Positions 18,293 through 29,055 of a stretch of 64,000 nucleotides of DNA are shown piece after piece (the stretch's first letter is position 1; every line of letters starts with the position of its first letter). Both the position numbers and the translations under genes were made by a program. The notes under the pieces were generated by a model. The model did no database searches. It worked only from the letters and a program-made list of their open reading frames with translations, and was not told where the DNA came from. This DNA comes from Buchnera aphidicola (Kaburagia rhusicola ensigallis) (GTDB lineage Bacteria > Pseudomonadota > Gammaproteobacteria > Enterobacterales > Enterobacteriaceae). Location of the stretch: NCBI GenBank assembly GCA_039830025.1, contig CP140040.1:124001-188000 (forward strand), written 5' to 3'.

Positions 18293-18580
18293 ATGATAAC
18301 TATTAATGTAACTAAACGTCAAAAAAAAGGTAAAAGTTCTAGTCGTCGACTACGTTTAAATAATAAATTTCCAGCGGTAATATATTGTGATTCTGAATCG
18401 AATGTTTGCATAGAATTAGATCATAATATCATCTCAAATATTATCTTTAAATTTGACATTTATAAAGAACAATTTTTTTTAATAATGGATAGCATTACAT
18501 ATAAAGTACAGGTAAAATCGATACAACATCATGTTTTTAAACCTAGAATTATGCATATGGATTTTTGTCAAATACAATAA
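18293..18580 (+). CDS. rplY: 50S ribosomal protein L25
   Basis: The 5S rRNA-binding protein, 95 residues, the short E. coli-type L25 without the CTC extension. Conserved elements are GKSSSRRLR, NKFPAVIY, IELDH and the C-terminal H-x-DF segment (HMDFCQIQ). It lies 114 bases after nfo, probably with its own promoter. A GC-rich inverted repeat begins nine bases after the stop. Confidence 0.93.
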   Translation: MITINVTKRQKKGKSSSRRLRLNNKFPAVIYCDSESNVCIELDHNIISNIIFKFDIYKEQFFLIMDSITYKVQVKSIQHHVFKPRIMHMDFCQIQ

Positions 18581-18588
18581 TTTTAGAG

Positions 18589-18666
18589 TATCGGCACGAA
18601 AAAGTGATGAAATATATAAATGTAATAAAATTAGTAAATTAAAGATTATAATATATCGTGCCGATA
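18589..18666. repeat. GC-rich 11-bp inverted repeat with 56-base spacer
   Basis: TATCGGCACGA (18589-18599) and its exact complement TCGTGCCGATA (18656-18666) flank 56 bases of A/T-rich DNA downstream of rplY and before convergent yabI. Six of the eleven pairs are G-C, striking in this background. Neither strand has a T-run after the second arm, so it is not a standard terminator. It could be the closing stem of a small RNA, a 3' stabilising structure or a protein site. Confidence 0.6.
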
Positions 18667-18779
18667 AAAATTAGTATTAGTAATTTATTGCATTATATAA
18701 GTTATGTTTATAGTAAATCATTTAGTATAATTAAATTATTTTATTTAAGTTAATTTTATATTGTGTAGAAGTATATTTT

Positions 18780-19529
18780 TTATAATAGTTTAAGTATGAT
18801 AATTATTTTTGGATATAGGTATAAAATAAATATGTTAATTAGTCCTAATACTAAACTTAATTTAAATAGGAAAACTAAGAGTTTTATATTGAAAAATTGA
18901 TTTTTTGAAATTGTATTATTTTTTTTTGATTTAAACATCGTCCAAATTAACCATAAACTTAACCAAATTAATGAAATAGAAGCAAAAAGCAAGAGTTTAA
19001 AATTTGTATTTTCTTTCATTTGTGTAGTGTTGATGGCTAATCCAGTAATGATCCCTGGAAGAAAGTATACCGGTGGCCATAATATGCATCCGAATATTGT
19101 AGAAGAAAAGAATTTTTTTAGAGATAAGTTTAGCATTCCACACGTCATAGGGATTAATGGCCGAGTAGGGCCAATAAATTTTCCTATTAATATTGTAATA
19201 GCAGTATAATTATTTAAAGTAGCTGTTATCTTTTTCAAAATTGTTTTATTTTTTTTTAATAAATGAAGATTGTTTAAGTATTTTTTAAATTTCCATCCAA
19301 GATAATATGAAATTGAATCTCCGAATATACAACCAATAAATCCTGCTATCCAAGCAGGATAAAAATTCAATGTTCCGTTACCGATTAATGTACCTAAAGC
19401 TGCCATAAGTATCATTCCAGGAAGAAACAAACCTACTAAAGCTAAAGATTCTAAAAATGCTACTAATGTTATTATAGGTAATGAATAAAAAATAGATTGT
19501 GTTATTAAATATAAAAACCAGTCTTCCAT
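18780..19529 (-). CDS. yabI: DedA family inner-membrane protein YabI
   Basis: A DedA/SNARE-associated family membrane protein of 249 residues (E. coli YabI about 254). It aligns with YabI from near the N-terminus: ITQSIFYSLPIITLVAFLESLALVGLFLPG, IGCIFGDSISYYLGWKFKK, GKFIGPTRPLIPM and GCILWPPVYFLPGI. The GPTRP motif carries the conserved Arg. DedA proteins support membrane homeostasis and are proposed lipid carriers (undecaprenyl phosphate or phosphatidylethanolamine) driven by proton motive force. Which role applies here is unknown. GAGAAAG precedes the ATG. Confidence 0.9.
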   Translation of the reverse strand: MEDWFLYLITQSIFYSLPIITLVAFLESLALVGLFLPGMILMAALGTLIGNGTLNFYPAWIAGFIGCIFGDSISYYLGWKFKKYLNNLHLLKKNKTILKKITATLNNYTAITILIGKFIGPTRPLIPMTCGMLNLSLKKFFSSTIFGCILWPPVYFLPGIITGLAINTTQMKENTNFKLLLFASISLIWLSLWLIWTMFKSKKNNTISKNQFFNIKLLVFLFKLSLVLGLINIFILYLYPKIIIILKLL

Positions 19530-19995
19530 ACTTTCTCGTTTTCTATTTATAAAAAATTAAATAATATAAGAATTTTTTAGATTATGAATTATTTTTGGAA
19601 ATTTTTAAAAAGTATTATATTAATGTTTAATACTAAATAGTTATCATATCATATTATTTTTAACGATTTTTACGTATACTAATATATTTTGTTTATTTTC
19701 TAATACTATAACTTTTTTAAAAAAATTAATTTTTTGAATAAATCATTCAAGTTGTGTGCAATATTTATTGCATTTATAGTATATAAAACCATTCGTAATC
19801 TCAAGTAGTATTATATATGATTTTTTATTTTCTTTAATTAAATTTTTTAAGATAAATTATATTAGTTAAAATAAAAGAATTAAATGTGTAAAATGCACAA
19901 TATCCTATTATAATGTAACATGCTAATATTGTTATTAACTAAAAAAAGAATTTTCGATTATATGTATAATGTTTAAAATTTAATGTGAAGATATC
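19530..19995. other. gene-free region between yabI and ksgA
   Basis: About 470 bases with no frame or RNA gene. In E. coli, pdxA, surA and lptD lie upstream of ksgA, and no trace of them is legible. The region separates divergent yabI (minus) and ksgA (plus) and so must contain their promoters. Confidence 0.55.
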
Positions 19996-20790
19996 ATGAT
20001 TCAGTTTAAATATAACAAACATATTGTAAAAAAGCAGTTAGGTCAAAATTTTTTAATAGATAGTCATATCATTGATAATATTATTAATAGTATAAGTCCT
20101 AAAAAAAAAGATATAATGATAGAAATTGGACCTGGATTAGGTGCATTAACTTTTGGTTTGTGTAGATTGTTACATAAGTTATTTGTAATAGAATACGATA
20201 AAGATTTAGTAACTCGATTACATGCATCTTCATGTGGAATCAAAAATTTAAAAATTTTTTCTAAAGATGTTTTAACATTTGATTTTTCGTGCATAGAAAA
20301 TAATTTTTATAATTCTATACGTATTTTTGGAAACTTACCATATAATATTTCCGTTACTTTGTTATTTTATCTTTTTAGATATAATAATATTTTTGATATG
20401 CATTTTATGTTTCAAAAAGAAGTAGCAAATCGATTGTTAGCTTTACCAGGTACTAAATATTATAGTAGGTTAAGTATCATGTCTCAGTATTTTTGTAAAA
20501 TAACGCGTTTATTTGATGTTTTTCCTCAATCTTTTAGACCGGTTCCAAAAGTCTGTTCTACTTTCTTGAGATTGGTGCCTTATAAACAAAAGCGGTACTG
20601 TATTAAAAATATGATTAATTTTAAAAAAGTCATTACGTTAGCTTTTAGTAAAAGAAGAAAAACTATAAGAAATAGTTTGTCTGAATTATTTAGCGAAGAT
20701 ATTTTAAAAAATCTTTCAATTGATCCTATGTTGCGTGCTGAAAACATATCTATTATGCAGTATTGTATACTATCAAATTATATAAGTTAA
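19996..20790 (+). CDS. ksgA: 16S rRNA dimethyladenosine transferase KsgA (RsmA)
   Basis: Dimethylates the two adjacent adenines in the 3' hairpin of 16S rRNA using S-adenosylmethionine. It has 264 residues (E. coli 273), shorter only at the C-terminus. Motifs are intact: KKQLGQNFL at the N-terminus, IEIGPGLGALT for cofactor binding, IEYDKDL, and the catalytic FGNLPYNIS. MFQKEVANRL and FSKRRKTIRNSL follow. The next gene, apaH, lies 63 bases on; apaG, between them in E. coli, is deleted. Confidence 0.95.
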   Translation: MIQFKYNKHIVKKQLGQNFLIDSHIIDNIINSISPKKKDIMIEIGPGLGALTFGLCRLLHKLFVIEYDKDLVTRLHASSCGIKNLKIFSKDVLTFDFSCIENNFYNSIRIFGNLPYNISVTLLFYLFRYNNIFDMHFMFQKEVANRLLALPGTKYYSRLSIMSQYFCKITRLFDVFPQSFRPVPKVCSTFLRLVPYKQKRYCIKNMINFKKVITLAFSKRRKTIRNSLSELFSEDILKNLSIDPMLRAENISIMQYCILSNYIS

Positions 20791-20853
20791 TTATAATTAT
20801 AATTTGTGATGTAATATAACAATTTTTACAACAAAAGATGTATGGGAAAATAT

Positions 20854-21678
20854 ATGAGTACATATTTCGTCGGTGATATTCATGGCTGTTATAATGAATT
20901 TATGAAGTTATTAGAACAAGTTTCTTTTAATGAAAAATCAGATCATTTATGGTTAACCGGGGATTTGGTTAATAGAGGATCTAAATCTATTGAAGTTATG
21001 CGTTTTGTTTCTTCCTTAGGGTCTAATTTACATTTAGTATTAGGTAATCATGATCTTAATTTGATTGCTATTCATGCAAACATTAAAAACAAAAAATCTA
21101 AAAATGATATTATTTCGAATATATTAAAATTTAAAGATATCGATTATTTAATGAGTTGGTTGCGTAAACAATCATTATTAAAAATTGATGAGACTAGAAA
21201 AATTATTATGGTTCATGCTGGAATTCATCCTTTTTGGAATATTAACATAGCTAAAAATTATGCTAAGAAGTTAGAATCAATTTTATGTCACAAAAATTAT
21301 GACATCTTGTTCAAGAGTATATTTAATAGTTCTGTAGTAAAATATATTGATAATTCATCTCTAGATTTAGATAGTTTGAAGTTTAGTTTAAATGTTTTTA
21401 CGAGAATGAGATATTGTTATTGTGATGGTACGTTAGATATGATAAATAAAAAATCTCCTTCTATGGATACATTTCCTATGTTGCCTTGGTTTTCAATGAG
21501 AAATGATAATTTAAAAGATTATTTTATATTTTTCGGTCATTGGGCTTCTTTAGACAGTAGTGTTACTCCACAAAGATTCATTTCTTTGGATACTGGATGT
21601 TGTTGGGGTGGATCACTTAGTATGTTCCGACTTGAAGATAAAAAATGGTTTCGTCAAAAGTCTGAAATGCGTATTTGA
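20854..21678 (+). CDS. apaH: diadenosine tetraphosphatase ApaH
   Basis: Hydrolyses Ap4A symmetrically to two ADP and can remove Np4-type RNA caps. The ATG at 20854 gives MSTYFVGDIHG; the ATG four codons upstream is less likely because GGGA at 20845-20848 then serves as the ribosome site. The protein has 274 residues (E. coli 280). The metallophosphatase motifs GDIHGCY, GDLVNRG and GNHDLN are complete, and FTRMRYC, FGHWASL and DTGCCWGG are conserved. It converges on folA with a 16-base gap. Confidence 0.94.
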   Translation: MSTYFVGDIHGCYNEFMKLLEQVSFNEKSDHLWLTGDLVNRGSKSIEVMRFVSSLGSNLHLVLGNHDLNLIAIHANIKNKKSKNDIISNILKFKDIDYLMSWLRKQSLLKIDETRKIIMVHAGIHPFWNINIAKNYAKKLESILCHKNYDILFKSIFNSSVVKYIDNSSLDLDSLKFSLNVFTRMRYCYCDGTLDMINKKSPSMDTFPMLPWFSMRNDNLKDYFIFFGHWASLDSSVTPQRFISLDTGCCWGGSLSMFRLEDKKWFRQKSEMRI

Positions 21679-21694
21679 TAAAGAATTTTTTATT

Positions 21695-22189
21695 TTATTT
21701 TAATGTACGTTCTAAAATTTGAAATTGAAAATTGTATTTATTGTGATAGTTTATGTTGTGATTTTCTTTAAATACTGTGTTCCAATTCATATGCTCATAT
21801 TTTGGAAAATAAGTATCTCCTAGGACATGAATTTTTATTTTTGTTAAATAAATTTTGTTAGTAATAGGTAGTATTTGAGAATATAATTGGCTACCTCCAA
21901 TAATCATGATTTCATCTTTATGAATTGCTAATTTCATTGCTTTTTGGATAGAATTCACAAAGTATACATTATTATCGTAATTTTTTATATTTTTATGAGT
22001 TAATACTATATTTTGTCTCATTGGTAATGCAAACTTAATAGAATTCCAAGTAATTCTACCCATTATTACGCTTTTGTTAATTGTGTTTTTTTTAAACCAC
22101 ATTAAGTCTAATGGTAAATACCAAGGTATAGAATTTTTATTTCCAATTACGTAGTTTTCTGACATAGCTACTATAATACTAATATTCAT
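21695..22189 (-). CDS. folA: dihydrofolate reductase
   Basis: Reduces dihydrofolate to tetrahydrofolate with NADPH. It has 164 residues (E. coli 159). The catalytic acidic residue (Asp27 in E. coli) is kept in the IPWYLPLDLMWFK segment. The nucleotide-binding parts VIMGRITW, IMIIGGSQLY and GDTYFP are also visible. It starts eight bases after the carB stop and is probably the last gene of the minus-strand run. Confidence 0.95.
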   Translation of the reverse strand: MNISIIVAMSENYVIGNKNSIPWYLPLDLMWFKKNTINKSVIMGRITWNSIKFALPMRQNIVLTHKNIKNYDNNVYFVNSIQKAMKLAIHKDEIMIIGGSQLYSQILPITNKIYLTKIKIHVLGDTYFPKYEHMNWNTVFKENHNINYHNKYNFQFQILERTLK

Positions 22190-22197
22190 ATATCCGT

Positions 22198-25100
22198 CTA
22201 GTTTTCAATGTTTTTATTAAATACATTTAAAATAGTTTTATGTCTATCTTGTAAAGATATTACATTTTTTATAGGACATTCGTTAATAGCCATAATTGTA
22301 GCTAAAGCACCATTTAATGTAGTATCATAATGTACTTGATATTGTAAAGCATTTTGGCAAATTGATTTAGAATCTATGATAGCTTGATTGCAGTCACTGG
22401 TATTTATAATATATATGTATTCTCCGTTTTTTAGTCTGTCTTTTATATGCGGTCTTCTTTCGTGAACTTTACTTACTATTCTAACTTTTATTCCATTTTG
22501 TTGTAGCACTTTTGCAGTTCCTATTGTTGCATCTAATTTAAATCCAAGATTGTTAAGTATATTAGCTAAATGAGAAATTTTATTTTTATCACTGTTTTTT
22601 ACAGAAATTAGAATTCTTCCTGATTTTTTTATATTTATTTGCGTGCCTAACATGGCCTTTGAAAAAGCTTCAGAAAAATTTTTTCCTATTCCCATAACTT
22701 CTCCGGTAGATTTCATTTCTGGTCCAAGAATAGGAATGGATCCTTGAAATTTGTTAAAAGGAAGTACTACTTCTTTTACTGAATAATAAGGTGGAATAAT
22801 TTCTTTTATATAACCTTGTTGTAATAAAGTAGTTCCAATCATGACTTTGGCAGCAATTTTTGCTAATGCTATTCCAGTAGATTTTGAAATAAAAGGAATA
22901 GTTCTAGCCGCTCTGGGATTTACTTCTAATACGTATACTTTTTTATTTTTTACGGCAAATTGTATGTTCATTAATCCTTTTATAGATAACGCAAACGCTA
23001 GTTGTTTTACTTGAGATCTAATAATGTTTTGAATTGTTGTATCTAAGGTATGTGCAGGTAAAGAACATGCAGAATCACCAGAATGTACACCAGCTTGTTC
23101 AATATGTTCCATGATTCCGCCAATTAAAACATTTTTTCCATCACAAATAGCATCTACATCAATTTCAATTGCGTTTTCTAAATAATGATCTAATAAAACT
23201 GGTTCTTGAGTTTTAGAAGTGATAGAATTTTCAAAGTAGGTCTTTAAAGCTTTTTCGTCGTAAATTACTTCCATGGAACGTCCACCTAACACATATGATG
23301 GTCTAATCATAATTGGATATTTTATAATTTTAGATTGTAAAACAGCATCTTGTAAATTTGTAACAGTAGCATTAGCTGTTTGCAATAGTCCTAAATTAGA
23401 TATGATTTTTTGAAATTTTTTACGGTTTTCTGCTTTATCAATTGAATGAGAATTAGTTCCTATAATAGGAATGCCTTCTTTTTCAAGTTCTTTTGCTAAT
23501 TTTAACGGCGTTTGACCTCCATATTGTATAATTACACCATCAGGTTTTTCTATTTTTGTAATTTCAAGAATTGTTTCTAGCGATATTGGTTCAAAATATA
23601 ATCTATCTGATATGTCATAATCAGTCGATACTGTTTCTGGATTACAATTAATAATAATAGTTTTAAATCCATTTTCTCTTAATGCTAGTGATGCATGTAC
23701 GCAGCAGTAATCGAATTCGATACCCTGCCCAATTCTATTAGGTCCTCCTCCTAAAATGATGATTTTTTTTTCGTGATGAATCGGTTTGGATTCGCATTCA
23801 TCTTCCCATGTAGAATACATATATGCTGTTTCACTTTCAAATTCCGCAGCGCAAGTATCAATTCTTTTATATATTGGATGTAAATTTAATTTGTGTCTAA
23901 TATGTCTAATTTCTTTTTCAGATTTTTTGGTTAAGATAGATATTCTTAAATCAGAAAATCCTTTTCTTTTGAGTTTTCTTAAAGAAGCATAGTCAATATT
24001 TTCTATATTCATTTTTTCTATTTTTATTTCTGTTTCTATTATGTCTTTTATTTGAGTCAAAAACCATTTATCAATTAACGTTAAGTTAAAAATTTCGTTG
24101 ACAGACATTCCTATACGAAATGCATCTCCTATGTACCACAATCTATCAGATCCTGCTTCTCGTAATTCGTGATGAATTTGTTTTATGTTTTTTTTTGTAT
24201 TTTTTTTTATTTTTTTATCAAAACCGCTTGCTCCAATTTCTAGTCCTATTATAGCTTTTTGTATGGATTCTTGAAAAGTTCTTCCAATAGCCATGACTTC
24301 TCCTACAGATTTCATTTGTGTTGTTAGTCTATCATTACAACCTATAAATTTTTCAAAATTAAATCTTGGTATTTTAGTAACTATATAGTCCATAGTTGGT
24401 TCGAAAGAAGCTGTTGTATTTAATCCTATTAAATCATTATTTAATTCATCTAATGTATATCCTACGGCTAATTTTGCTGCAATTTTAGCGATTGGAAAAC
24501 CAGTTGCTTTAGATGCTAGTGCAGATGATCTAGATACTCTTGGATTCATTTCAATAACAATCATGTGTCCATTTTTTGGATTGACAGCAAATTGAACGTT
24601 AGCTCCACCTGTTTCTACCCCAATTTCTCTTAAAATTAAAATTGATGCATTTCGCATTATTTGATATTCTTTATCAGTTAGAGTTTGAGCTGGAGACACA
24701 GTTATAGAATCACCGGTGTGTATTCCCATAGGATCTATGTTTTCGATAGAACAAACAATTATACAATTATCATTTTTATCTCGTATTACTTCCATTTCAT
24801 ATTCTTTCCACCCGATTAAAGATTCATCAATGATCAATTGTTTTGATGGAGATAAATTCAATCCTTGTTCGCAAATTTTTTTAAACTCTTCGTAATTATA
24901 AGCTATTCCGCCGCCGCTGCCTCCCATAGTAAAAGATGGACGAATTATTGCTGGAAATCCTATTTTTTTTATAGCTTTTAGTGCTGTTTGTATATTGCAT
25001 ACAATTTCTGATTTTGCAGTATGTAATCCTATTTTTCTTATAGATTTTTCAAATAGTTTTCTGTTTTCTGCTTTTTGAATAGCTTCAATAGTAGCTCCTA

Positions 25101-25446
25101 TTATTTTTACTTCAAATTCATCAAGTATTCCGTTTTTTTCTAGGTCCAAAACGCAATTTAAAGCAGTTTGTCCTCCCATAGTGGGTAAAATAGCATCTGG
25201 TTTTTCTTTTTGAATTATTTTTTTAATTATTTTCCAGTGAATAGGCTCAATATATGTAGAGTCAGCTATGTCAGGATCAGTCATAATAGTTGCTGGATTA
25301 GAATTAATTAAAATAATTTTGTATCCTAGCTCTTTCAGGGATTTACATGCTTGAGTTCCGGAGTAATCAAATTCACATGCTTGTCCAATGACAATTGGTC
25401 CAGATCCAAGTATTAAAATAGATTTTATATCAGTACGTTTTGGCAT
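22198..25446 (-). CDS. carB: carbamoyl-phosphate synthase large subunit
   Basis: Makes carbamoyl phosphate from bicarbonate, ATP and ammonia passed from CarA, feeding arginine and pyrimidine synthesis. The ATG at 25446 gives [22 protein letters not shown], as in E. coli, with AAGGGA upstream. At 1082 residues (E. coli 1073) it carries the two duplicated ATP-grasp halves (about 1-400 and 550-940), the linker and the C-terminal MGS-like allosteric domain. [38 protein letters not shown] and [18 protein letters not shown] are intact. Its start overlaps the end of carA by 17 bases, unlike E. coli, where a short gap separates them. Confidence 0.96.
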   Translation of the reverse strand: MPKRTDIKSILILGSGPIVIGQACEFDYSGTQACKSLKELGYKIILINSNPATIMTDPDIADSTYIEPIHWKIIKKIIQKEKPDAILPTMGGQTALNCVLDLEKNGILDEFEVKIIGATIEAIQKAENRKLFEKSIRKIGLHTAKSEIVCNIQTALKAIKKIGFPAIIRPSFTMGGSGGGIAYNYEEFKKICEQGLNLSPSKQLIIDESLIGWKEYEMEVIRDKNDNCIIVCSIENIDPMGIHTGDSITVSPAQTLTDKEYQIMRNASILILREIGVETGGANVQFAVNPKNGHMIVIEMNPRVSRSSALASKATGFPIAKIAAKLAVGYTLDELNNDLIGLNTTASFEPTMDYIVTKIPRFNFEKFIGCNDRLTTQMKSVGEVMAIGRTFQESIQKAIIGLEIGASGFDKKIKKNTKKNIKQIHHELREAGSDRLWYIGDAFRIGMSVNEIFNLTLIDKWFLTQIKDIIETEIKIEKMNIENIDYASLRKLKRKGFSDLRISILTKKSEKEIRHIRHKLNLHPIYKRIDTCAAEFESETAYMYSTWEDECESKPIHHEKKIIILGGGPNRIGQGIEFDYCCVHASLALRENGFKTIIINCNPETVSTDYDISDRLYFEPISLETILEITKIEKPDGVIIQYGGQTPLKLAKELEKEGIPIIGTNSHSIDKAENRKKFQKIISNLGLLQTANATVTNLQDAVLQSKIIKYPIMIRPSYVLGGRSMEVIYDEKALKTYFENSITSKTQEPVLLDHYLENAIEIDVDAICDGKNVLIGGIMEHIEQAGVHSGDSACSLPAHTLDTTIQNIIRSQVKQLAFALSIKGLMNIQFAVKNKKVYVLEVNPRAARTIPFISKSTGIALAKIAAKVMIGTTLLQQGYIKEIIPPYYSVKEVVLPFNKFQGSIPILGPEMKSTGEVMGIGKNFSEAFSKAMLGTQINIKKSGRILISVKNSDKNKISHLANILNNLGFKLDATIGTAKVLQQNGIKVRIVSKVHERRPHIKDRLKNGEYIYIINTSDCNQAIIDSKSICQNALQYQVHYDTTLNGALATIMAINECPIKNVISLQDRHKTILNVFNKNIEN

Positions 25447-26617
25447 TTTTCCCTTCAAGTGTAATGTTATATTTATGGTTTTTGATAAGGGTTATGAATT
25501 GATCGAATAGTGTTATGGCATCATGAGGTCCTGGACTTGCTTCGGGATGTCCTTGAAAGCTAAAGGCGTTTTTATTTATTACTCGTAATCCTTGTATACT
25601 TCCATCAAATAGAGAAGTATGTGTTATTTGGATATTATTTGGGAGATTGTTAGGATTGACTGTAAAATTATGATTTTGCGAAGTAATCATAACGATATTA
25701 GAGTGCAATTCTTTAACAGGATGATTTCCTCCATGATGTCCAAACTTCATTTTTATTATTTGTGCTCCGTTAGCTAATGCTAATAATTGATGTCCTAGAC
25801 AAATCCCGAATATTGGAATATTAATTTTTAAGAATTTTTTAATCGAATTAATAGCATAATGGCATGGTCTCGGATCGCCTGGTCCATTAGATAAAAAAAT
25901 TCCATCTGGTGATAGTTTAAAAACTTCTTGAGCAGAAGTATTTGCCGGTACAACTGTTAGATGACATTTTCGGCTTACTAACATTCGCAATATATTTCTT
26001 TTGACTCCAAAATCATATACTATAATATGAAACATTGGTTTTTTTTTAAGAGATGATTTTTTGGAATGGTATTTGATGGAAACTTGTCCTTCATTCCATG
26101 TATAAGCAGATTTGGTACTTACTATTTTTGCTAGGTCTTGATTTTTTAAGTTTTTTAAGTTACAAATTTTATTTAATGTTTCAGAAAAGTCAAATGTTTT
26201 TTTTGTAATAATACAACCATATTGAGATCCAGAAATTCTAAGTATTCTGGTTAATTTCCTTGTATCAACATCAGAAATTGCTATAATTTTATTTTTTATT
26301 AAATATTGAGACAAACTTATTTCACTTCTATAGTTACTAAATCTAATTGAAAGATCGCGGATAATTAATCCATTTGCATGAATAGTGTCAGATTCGCAAT
26401 CGTTTTTGTTAATTCCAACATTGCCTATATGTGGATAAGTGAAAGTAATAATTTGATTAAAATAGGAAGGATCTGTTAAAATTTCTTGGTATCCCGTCAT
26501 GGATGTGTTGAATACCACTTCACCTAGTGCTTCTCCTGGTATTCCTATTGATTTACCATAAAAAGTGGTTCCATCACTTAGAACTAATACTGCTTCTGAC
26601 GATGACATGGTTGTCAT
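25430..26617 (-). CDS. carA: carbamoyl-phosphate synthase small subunit
   Basis: The glutamine amidotransferase subunit that delivers ammonia to CarB. The ATG at 26617 is chosen because TTGGAG lies upstream; a TTG at 26635 would overlap this ribosome site, and an ATG at 26608 is also possible. The N-terminal domain carries [18 protein letters not shown]. The class I glutaminase domain keeps the nucleophile in [10 protein letters not shown] and the His-Glu pair in [14 protein letters not shown]. The 3' end overlaps carB by 17 bases, ensuring coupled, equimolar synthesis. Confidence 0.95.
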   Translation of the reverse strand: MTTMSSSEAVLVLSDGTTFYGKSIGIPGEALGEVVFNTSMTGYQEILTDPSYFNQIITFTYPHIGNVGINKNDCESDTIHANGLIIRDLSIRFSNYRSEISLSQYLIKNKIIAISDVDTRKLTRILRISGSQYGCIITKKTFDFSETLNKICNLKNLKNQDLAKIVSTKSAYTWNEGQVSIKYHSKKSSLKKKPMFHIIVYDFGVKRNILRMLVSRKCHLTVVPANTSAQEVFKLSPDGIFLSNGPGDPRPCHYAINSIKKFLKINIPIFGICLGHQLLALANGAQIIKMKFGHHGGNHPVKELHSNIVMITSQNHNFTVNPNNLPNNIQITHTSLFDGSIQGLRVINKNAFSFQGHPEASPGPHDAITLFDQFITLIKNHKYNITLEGKNAKTY

Positions 26618-26704
26618 GTTCTGAAAATTCTCCAATGGTATTATATAATTACATTGTTTTTAGTAAATATTTATTTTAATGCAGTATATGTTATGTTTAT
26701 ATGG

Positions 26705-27526
26705 TTATATGTTTAACACATTTGACATGTTAAACAATCCTGTTTTTTTTTGCAACATTAACCATATTGCAGCTTTTATTGCTCCTCTTGAAAAAGTTAA
26801 TCTATTAGTTGCTTTATGAGTAATTTCTATACGTTCTCCAGGATTAGCGAAAATTACTGTGTGATCTCCAACTATATCACCAGCTCGGATAGTGGAGAAA
26901 CCAATTTCGTTATTTTTTCGTTGCCCTATTAGACCTTTTCTAAAATATACAGCGTTTTTTTGTAAGTTCCAATTCATTTCGTTAGATATTGTTTTTCCCA
27001 TTTCTATTGCTGTTCCAGAAGGAGCATCTTTCTTTGCACGATGATGTGCTTCTATAATTTCAATATCAGAGTATTTTCCAAGAACTTTAGTAGTTGTTCG
27101 TAATAAATTTAGTATTAAGTTAATTCCTATGCTGTAATTGGGTGAAAGAATAATACCAATATTTTTAGATGACAGTTTAATTTTTTTTATGTCGGCATCA
27201 GATAATCCCGTTGTCCCGATTACAATGTTTTTATTGTTCATAGAACAAAGATTGAGGTTTTTCATTGTATTTTTCGGGTTGGTAAAATCTATTAGAATGT
27301 CGAAATTATTAATTTCTTTTTCTAAAGAATCGGAAATAAAAATACCAGTTTTTTTTATTCCTATCACGCTTCCTATATCTTGTTTAATTAATACGTTCCC
27401 TGGTTTTACTATGACAGAGCTGAGAGATATATTTGTGTAATTTCCATTACATATTTCTTTTATTAAACTTACTCCCATCTTTCCAAGTGCGCCTGATATG
27501 GCAATTCTAAATGGTTTATGCTGCAT
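26705..27526 (-). CDS. dapB: 4-hydroxy-tetrahydrodipicolinate reductase
   Basis: An NAD(P)H-dependent step toward diaminopimelate and lysine. It has 273 residues, the E. coli size. The Rossmann motif ISGALGKMG is at the N-terminus. The catalytic EAHHRAKKDAPSGTA segment holds the active-site His and Lys, and FSTIRAGDIVGDHTV is conserved. It reads in the same direction as carA, 87 bases upstream of it. Confidence 0.96.
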   Translation of the reverse strand: MQHKPFRIAISGALGKMGVSLIKEICNGNYTNISLSSVIVKPGNVLIKQDIGSVIGIKKTGIFISDSLEKEINNFDILIDFTNPKNTMKNLNLCSMNNKNIVIGTTGLSDADIKKIKLSSKNIGIILSPNYSIGINLILNLLRTTTKVLGKYSDIEIIEAHHRAKKDAPSGTAIEMGKTISNEMNWNLQKNAVYFRKGLIGQRKNNEIGFSTIRAGDIVGDHTVIFANPGERIEITHKATNRLTFSRGAIKAAIWLMLQKKTGLFNMSNVLNI

Positions 27527-27549
27527 TTTATGTTTCTTTTAATTAAAGG

Positions 27550-28497
27550 TTAGTAATATCTTTTATTTTTTAGTTCTTTAGGCATATGAAATGTGATATT
27601 TTCTTTTATTCCAGATATTTCTGTGATAGTGGAATTTGTTATTTTTTTTAGTTTTTTTATTACTTGTTCTATAACAATATCGGGAGTTGAAGCTCCGGCT
27701 GCTATTCCAATAGATTTTATATTATTACCCCAATTATTTATATTAATATCATTTTTAGAATCTATCAAAATAGAATGTTTTTTTGTTTTTTTTGCTAATT
27801 TAAAAAGCTGATTGGAATTAGAAGAATGTTTAGATCCTATGATTACAATAGCATCAGATATTTTTGATAGTTCTTTTACTGCTGTTTGACGATTAATAGT
27901 AGCATAACAAACATCTGGATTTTTAGGACTAGTAATATTAGGGTATTTTTTTCGCAATTCTGAAATAATAGGGTTAATAACTTCTAAAGATAGCGTAGTT
28001 TGAGTCATAAATGTTAAGTGATTTGGTTGTTTAATTTTTAATTGCGAAATGTCTTGAATTGATTCTATAAGATAAATATTGCCGTTGGTATTATTATATT
28101 GTCCAATTGTACCTTTTATTTCTGGGTGTTTGGAAGTTCCTATAAGTATTACTTCAAATCCTAAATTGCTTGCTTTTGATACCTCTTTGTGTACTTTTTT
28201 GACGAGTGGACAAGTTGCATCAATTATTTTTAATCTTCTTTTTATAGCTCTATTCTTAAAGTTTTTAGATACCCCATGCGCTGAAATAATTAATATTGAT
28301 CCAACTGGAATAAGATCAATATCTGGACTAAAAATTACTCCTTGAGATTTTAAAAAGTTAGTTACATGAGTATTATGTACTATTTCGTGATTTACGTAAA
28401 TAGGTTTTCCCCAGATTTTTAATGCAGTATTAACAATGTTAATGGCTCGTTTTACGCCTGCGCAAAAACCTCTTGGATTTGCTAAAAAAATATTCAT
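27550..28497 (-). CDS. ispH: 4-hydroxy-3-methylbut-2-enyl diphosphate reductase (IspH)
   Basis: The last enzyme of the MEP isoprenoid pathway, an iron-sulphur protein making IPP and DMAPP. It has 315 residues (E. coli 316). The three cluster cysteines are in NPRGFCAGV, DATCPLV and DVCYAT. The substrate-binding residues in SAHG, KHPEIKGT, TQTT and GSKHSSNSN are kept. It is followed 23 bases later by dapB; rihC, between them in E. coli, is gone. An intact ispH implies that isoprenoid flux is still needed, which bears on the frameshifted ispE elsewhere in the window. Confidence 0.96.
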   Translation of the reverse strand: MNIFLANPRGFCAGVKRAINIVNTALKIWGKPIYVNHEIVHNTHVTNFLKSQGVIFSPDIDLIPVGSILIISAHGVSKNFKNRAIKRRLKIIDATCPLVKKVHKEVSKASNLGFEVILIGTSKHPEIKGTIGQYNNTNGNIYLIESIQDISQLKIKQPNHLTFMTQTTLSLEVINPIISELRKKYPNITSPKNPDVCYATINRQTAVKELSKISDAIVIIGSKHSSNSNQLFKLAKKTKKHSILIDSKNDININNWGNNIKSIGIAAGASTPDIVIEQVIKKLKKITNSTITEISGIKENITFHMPKELKNKRYY

Positions 28498-28566
28498 ATG
28501 TGTTTAGGATGCAACATAATTTTCATATATGATTATTAGAATTTATATATGTGGTATACATATATG

Positions 28567-29055
28567 TTATTTTTTTTCTTTTTTTAAAAAATAAATATAT
28601 ATTACTAAAATACTGCCTAGAAAAATACTAATATCTGCTACATTAAATGTCGCAAAGTGCCAATTATTAAAATGGATATCAATAAAGTCTATTACAAATC
28701 CAAAGTATAGTCGATCTATCATATTACCTATTGCTCCACTAATTATTAGAGTACAAGCAAAACTATAATATTTTTTGTTTATTTGTATGAGATAGATTAT
28801 TTTAAATATTACAGTTATCGTAATGATACCTACTAAGAGTAGAAAATATTTATATTTTTGACTTATTTCAGAAAAAAAACCAAACGCCAAACCATAATTA
28901 TGTATATGAAAAATATTTAATATCGGGTTTAGTGTTCGCATTTCAAATAATAATAAATTATTGATTATCCATCTTTTGCTTGAAATATCTAGTAATATTA
29001 TTATAAAAAAGATACTGAATAAAAATACTTTATTTAAAGTTAGTAATTTTTTCAT
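28567..29055 (-). CDS. lspA: lipoprotein signal peptidase
   Basis: An aspartic membrane peptidase that removes the signal peptide of diacylglyceryl-modified prolipoproteins. It has 162 residues (E. coli 164) with four membrane helices. Both catalytic aspartates are present, in GNMIDRL and FNVADISI. Its ATG overlaps the ileS stop by one base (TAATG), so translation is coupled. fkpB, which follows lspA in E. coli, has been deleted. Confidence 0.95.
   Translation of the reverse strand: MKKLLTLNKVFLFSIFFIIILLDISSKRWIINNLLLFEMRTLNPILNIFHIHNYGLAFGFFSEISQKYKYFLLLVGIITITVIFKIIYLIQINKKYYSFACTLIISGAIGNMIDRLYFGFVIDFIDIHFNNWHFATFNVADISIFLGSILVIYIYFLKKEKK

Noticed and set aside
23786..23992. Plus-strand open frame inside carB
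   Set aside because: Antisense to a highly conserved part of carB with no homology of its own.
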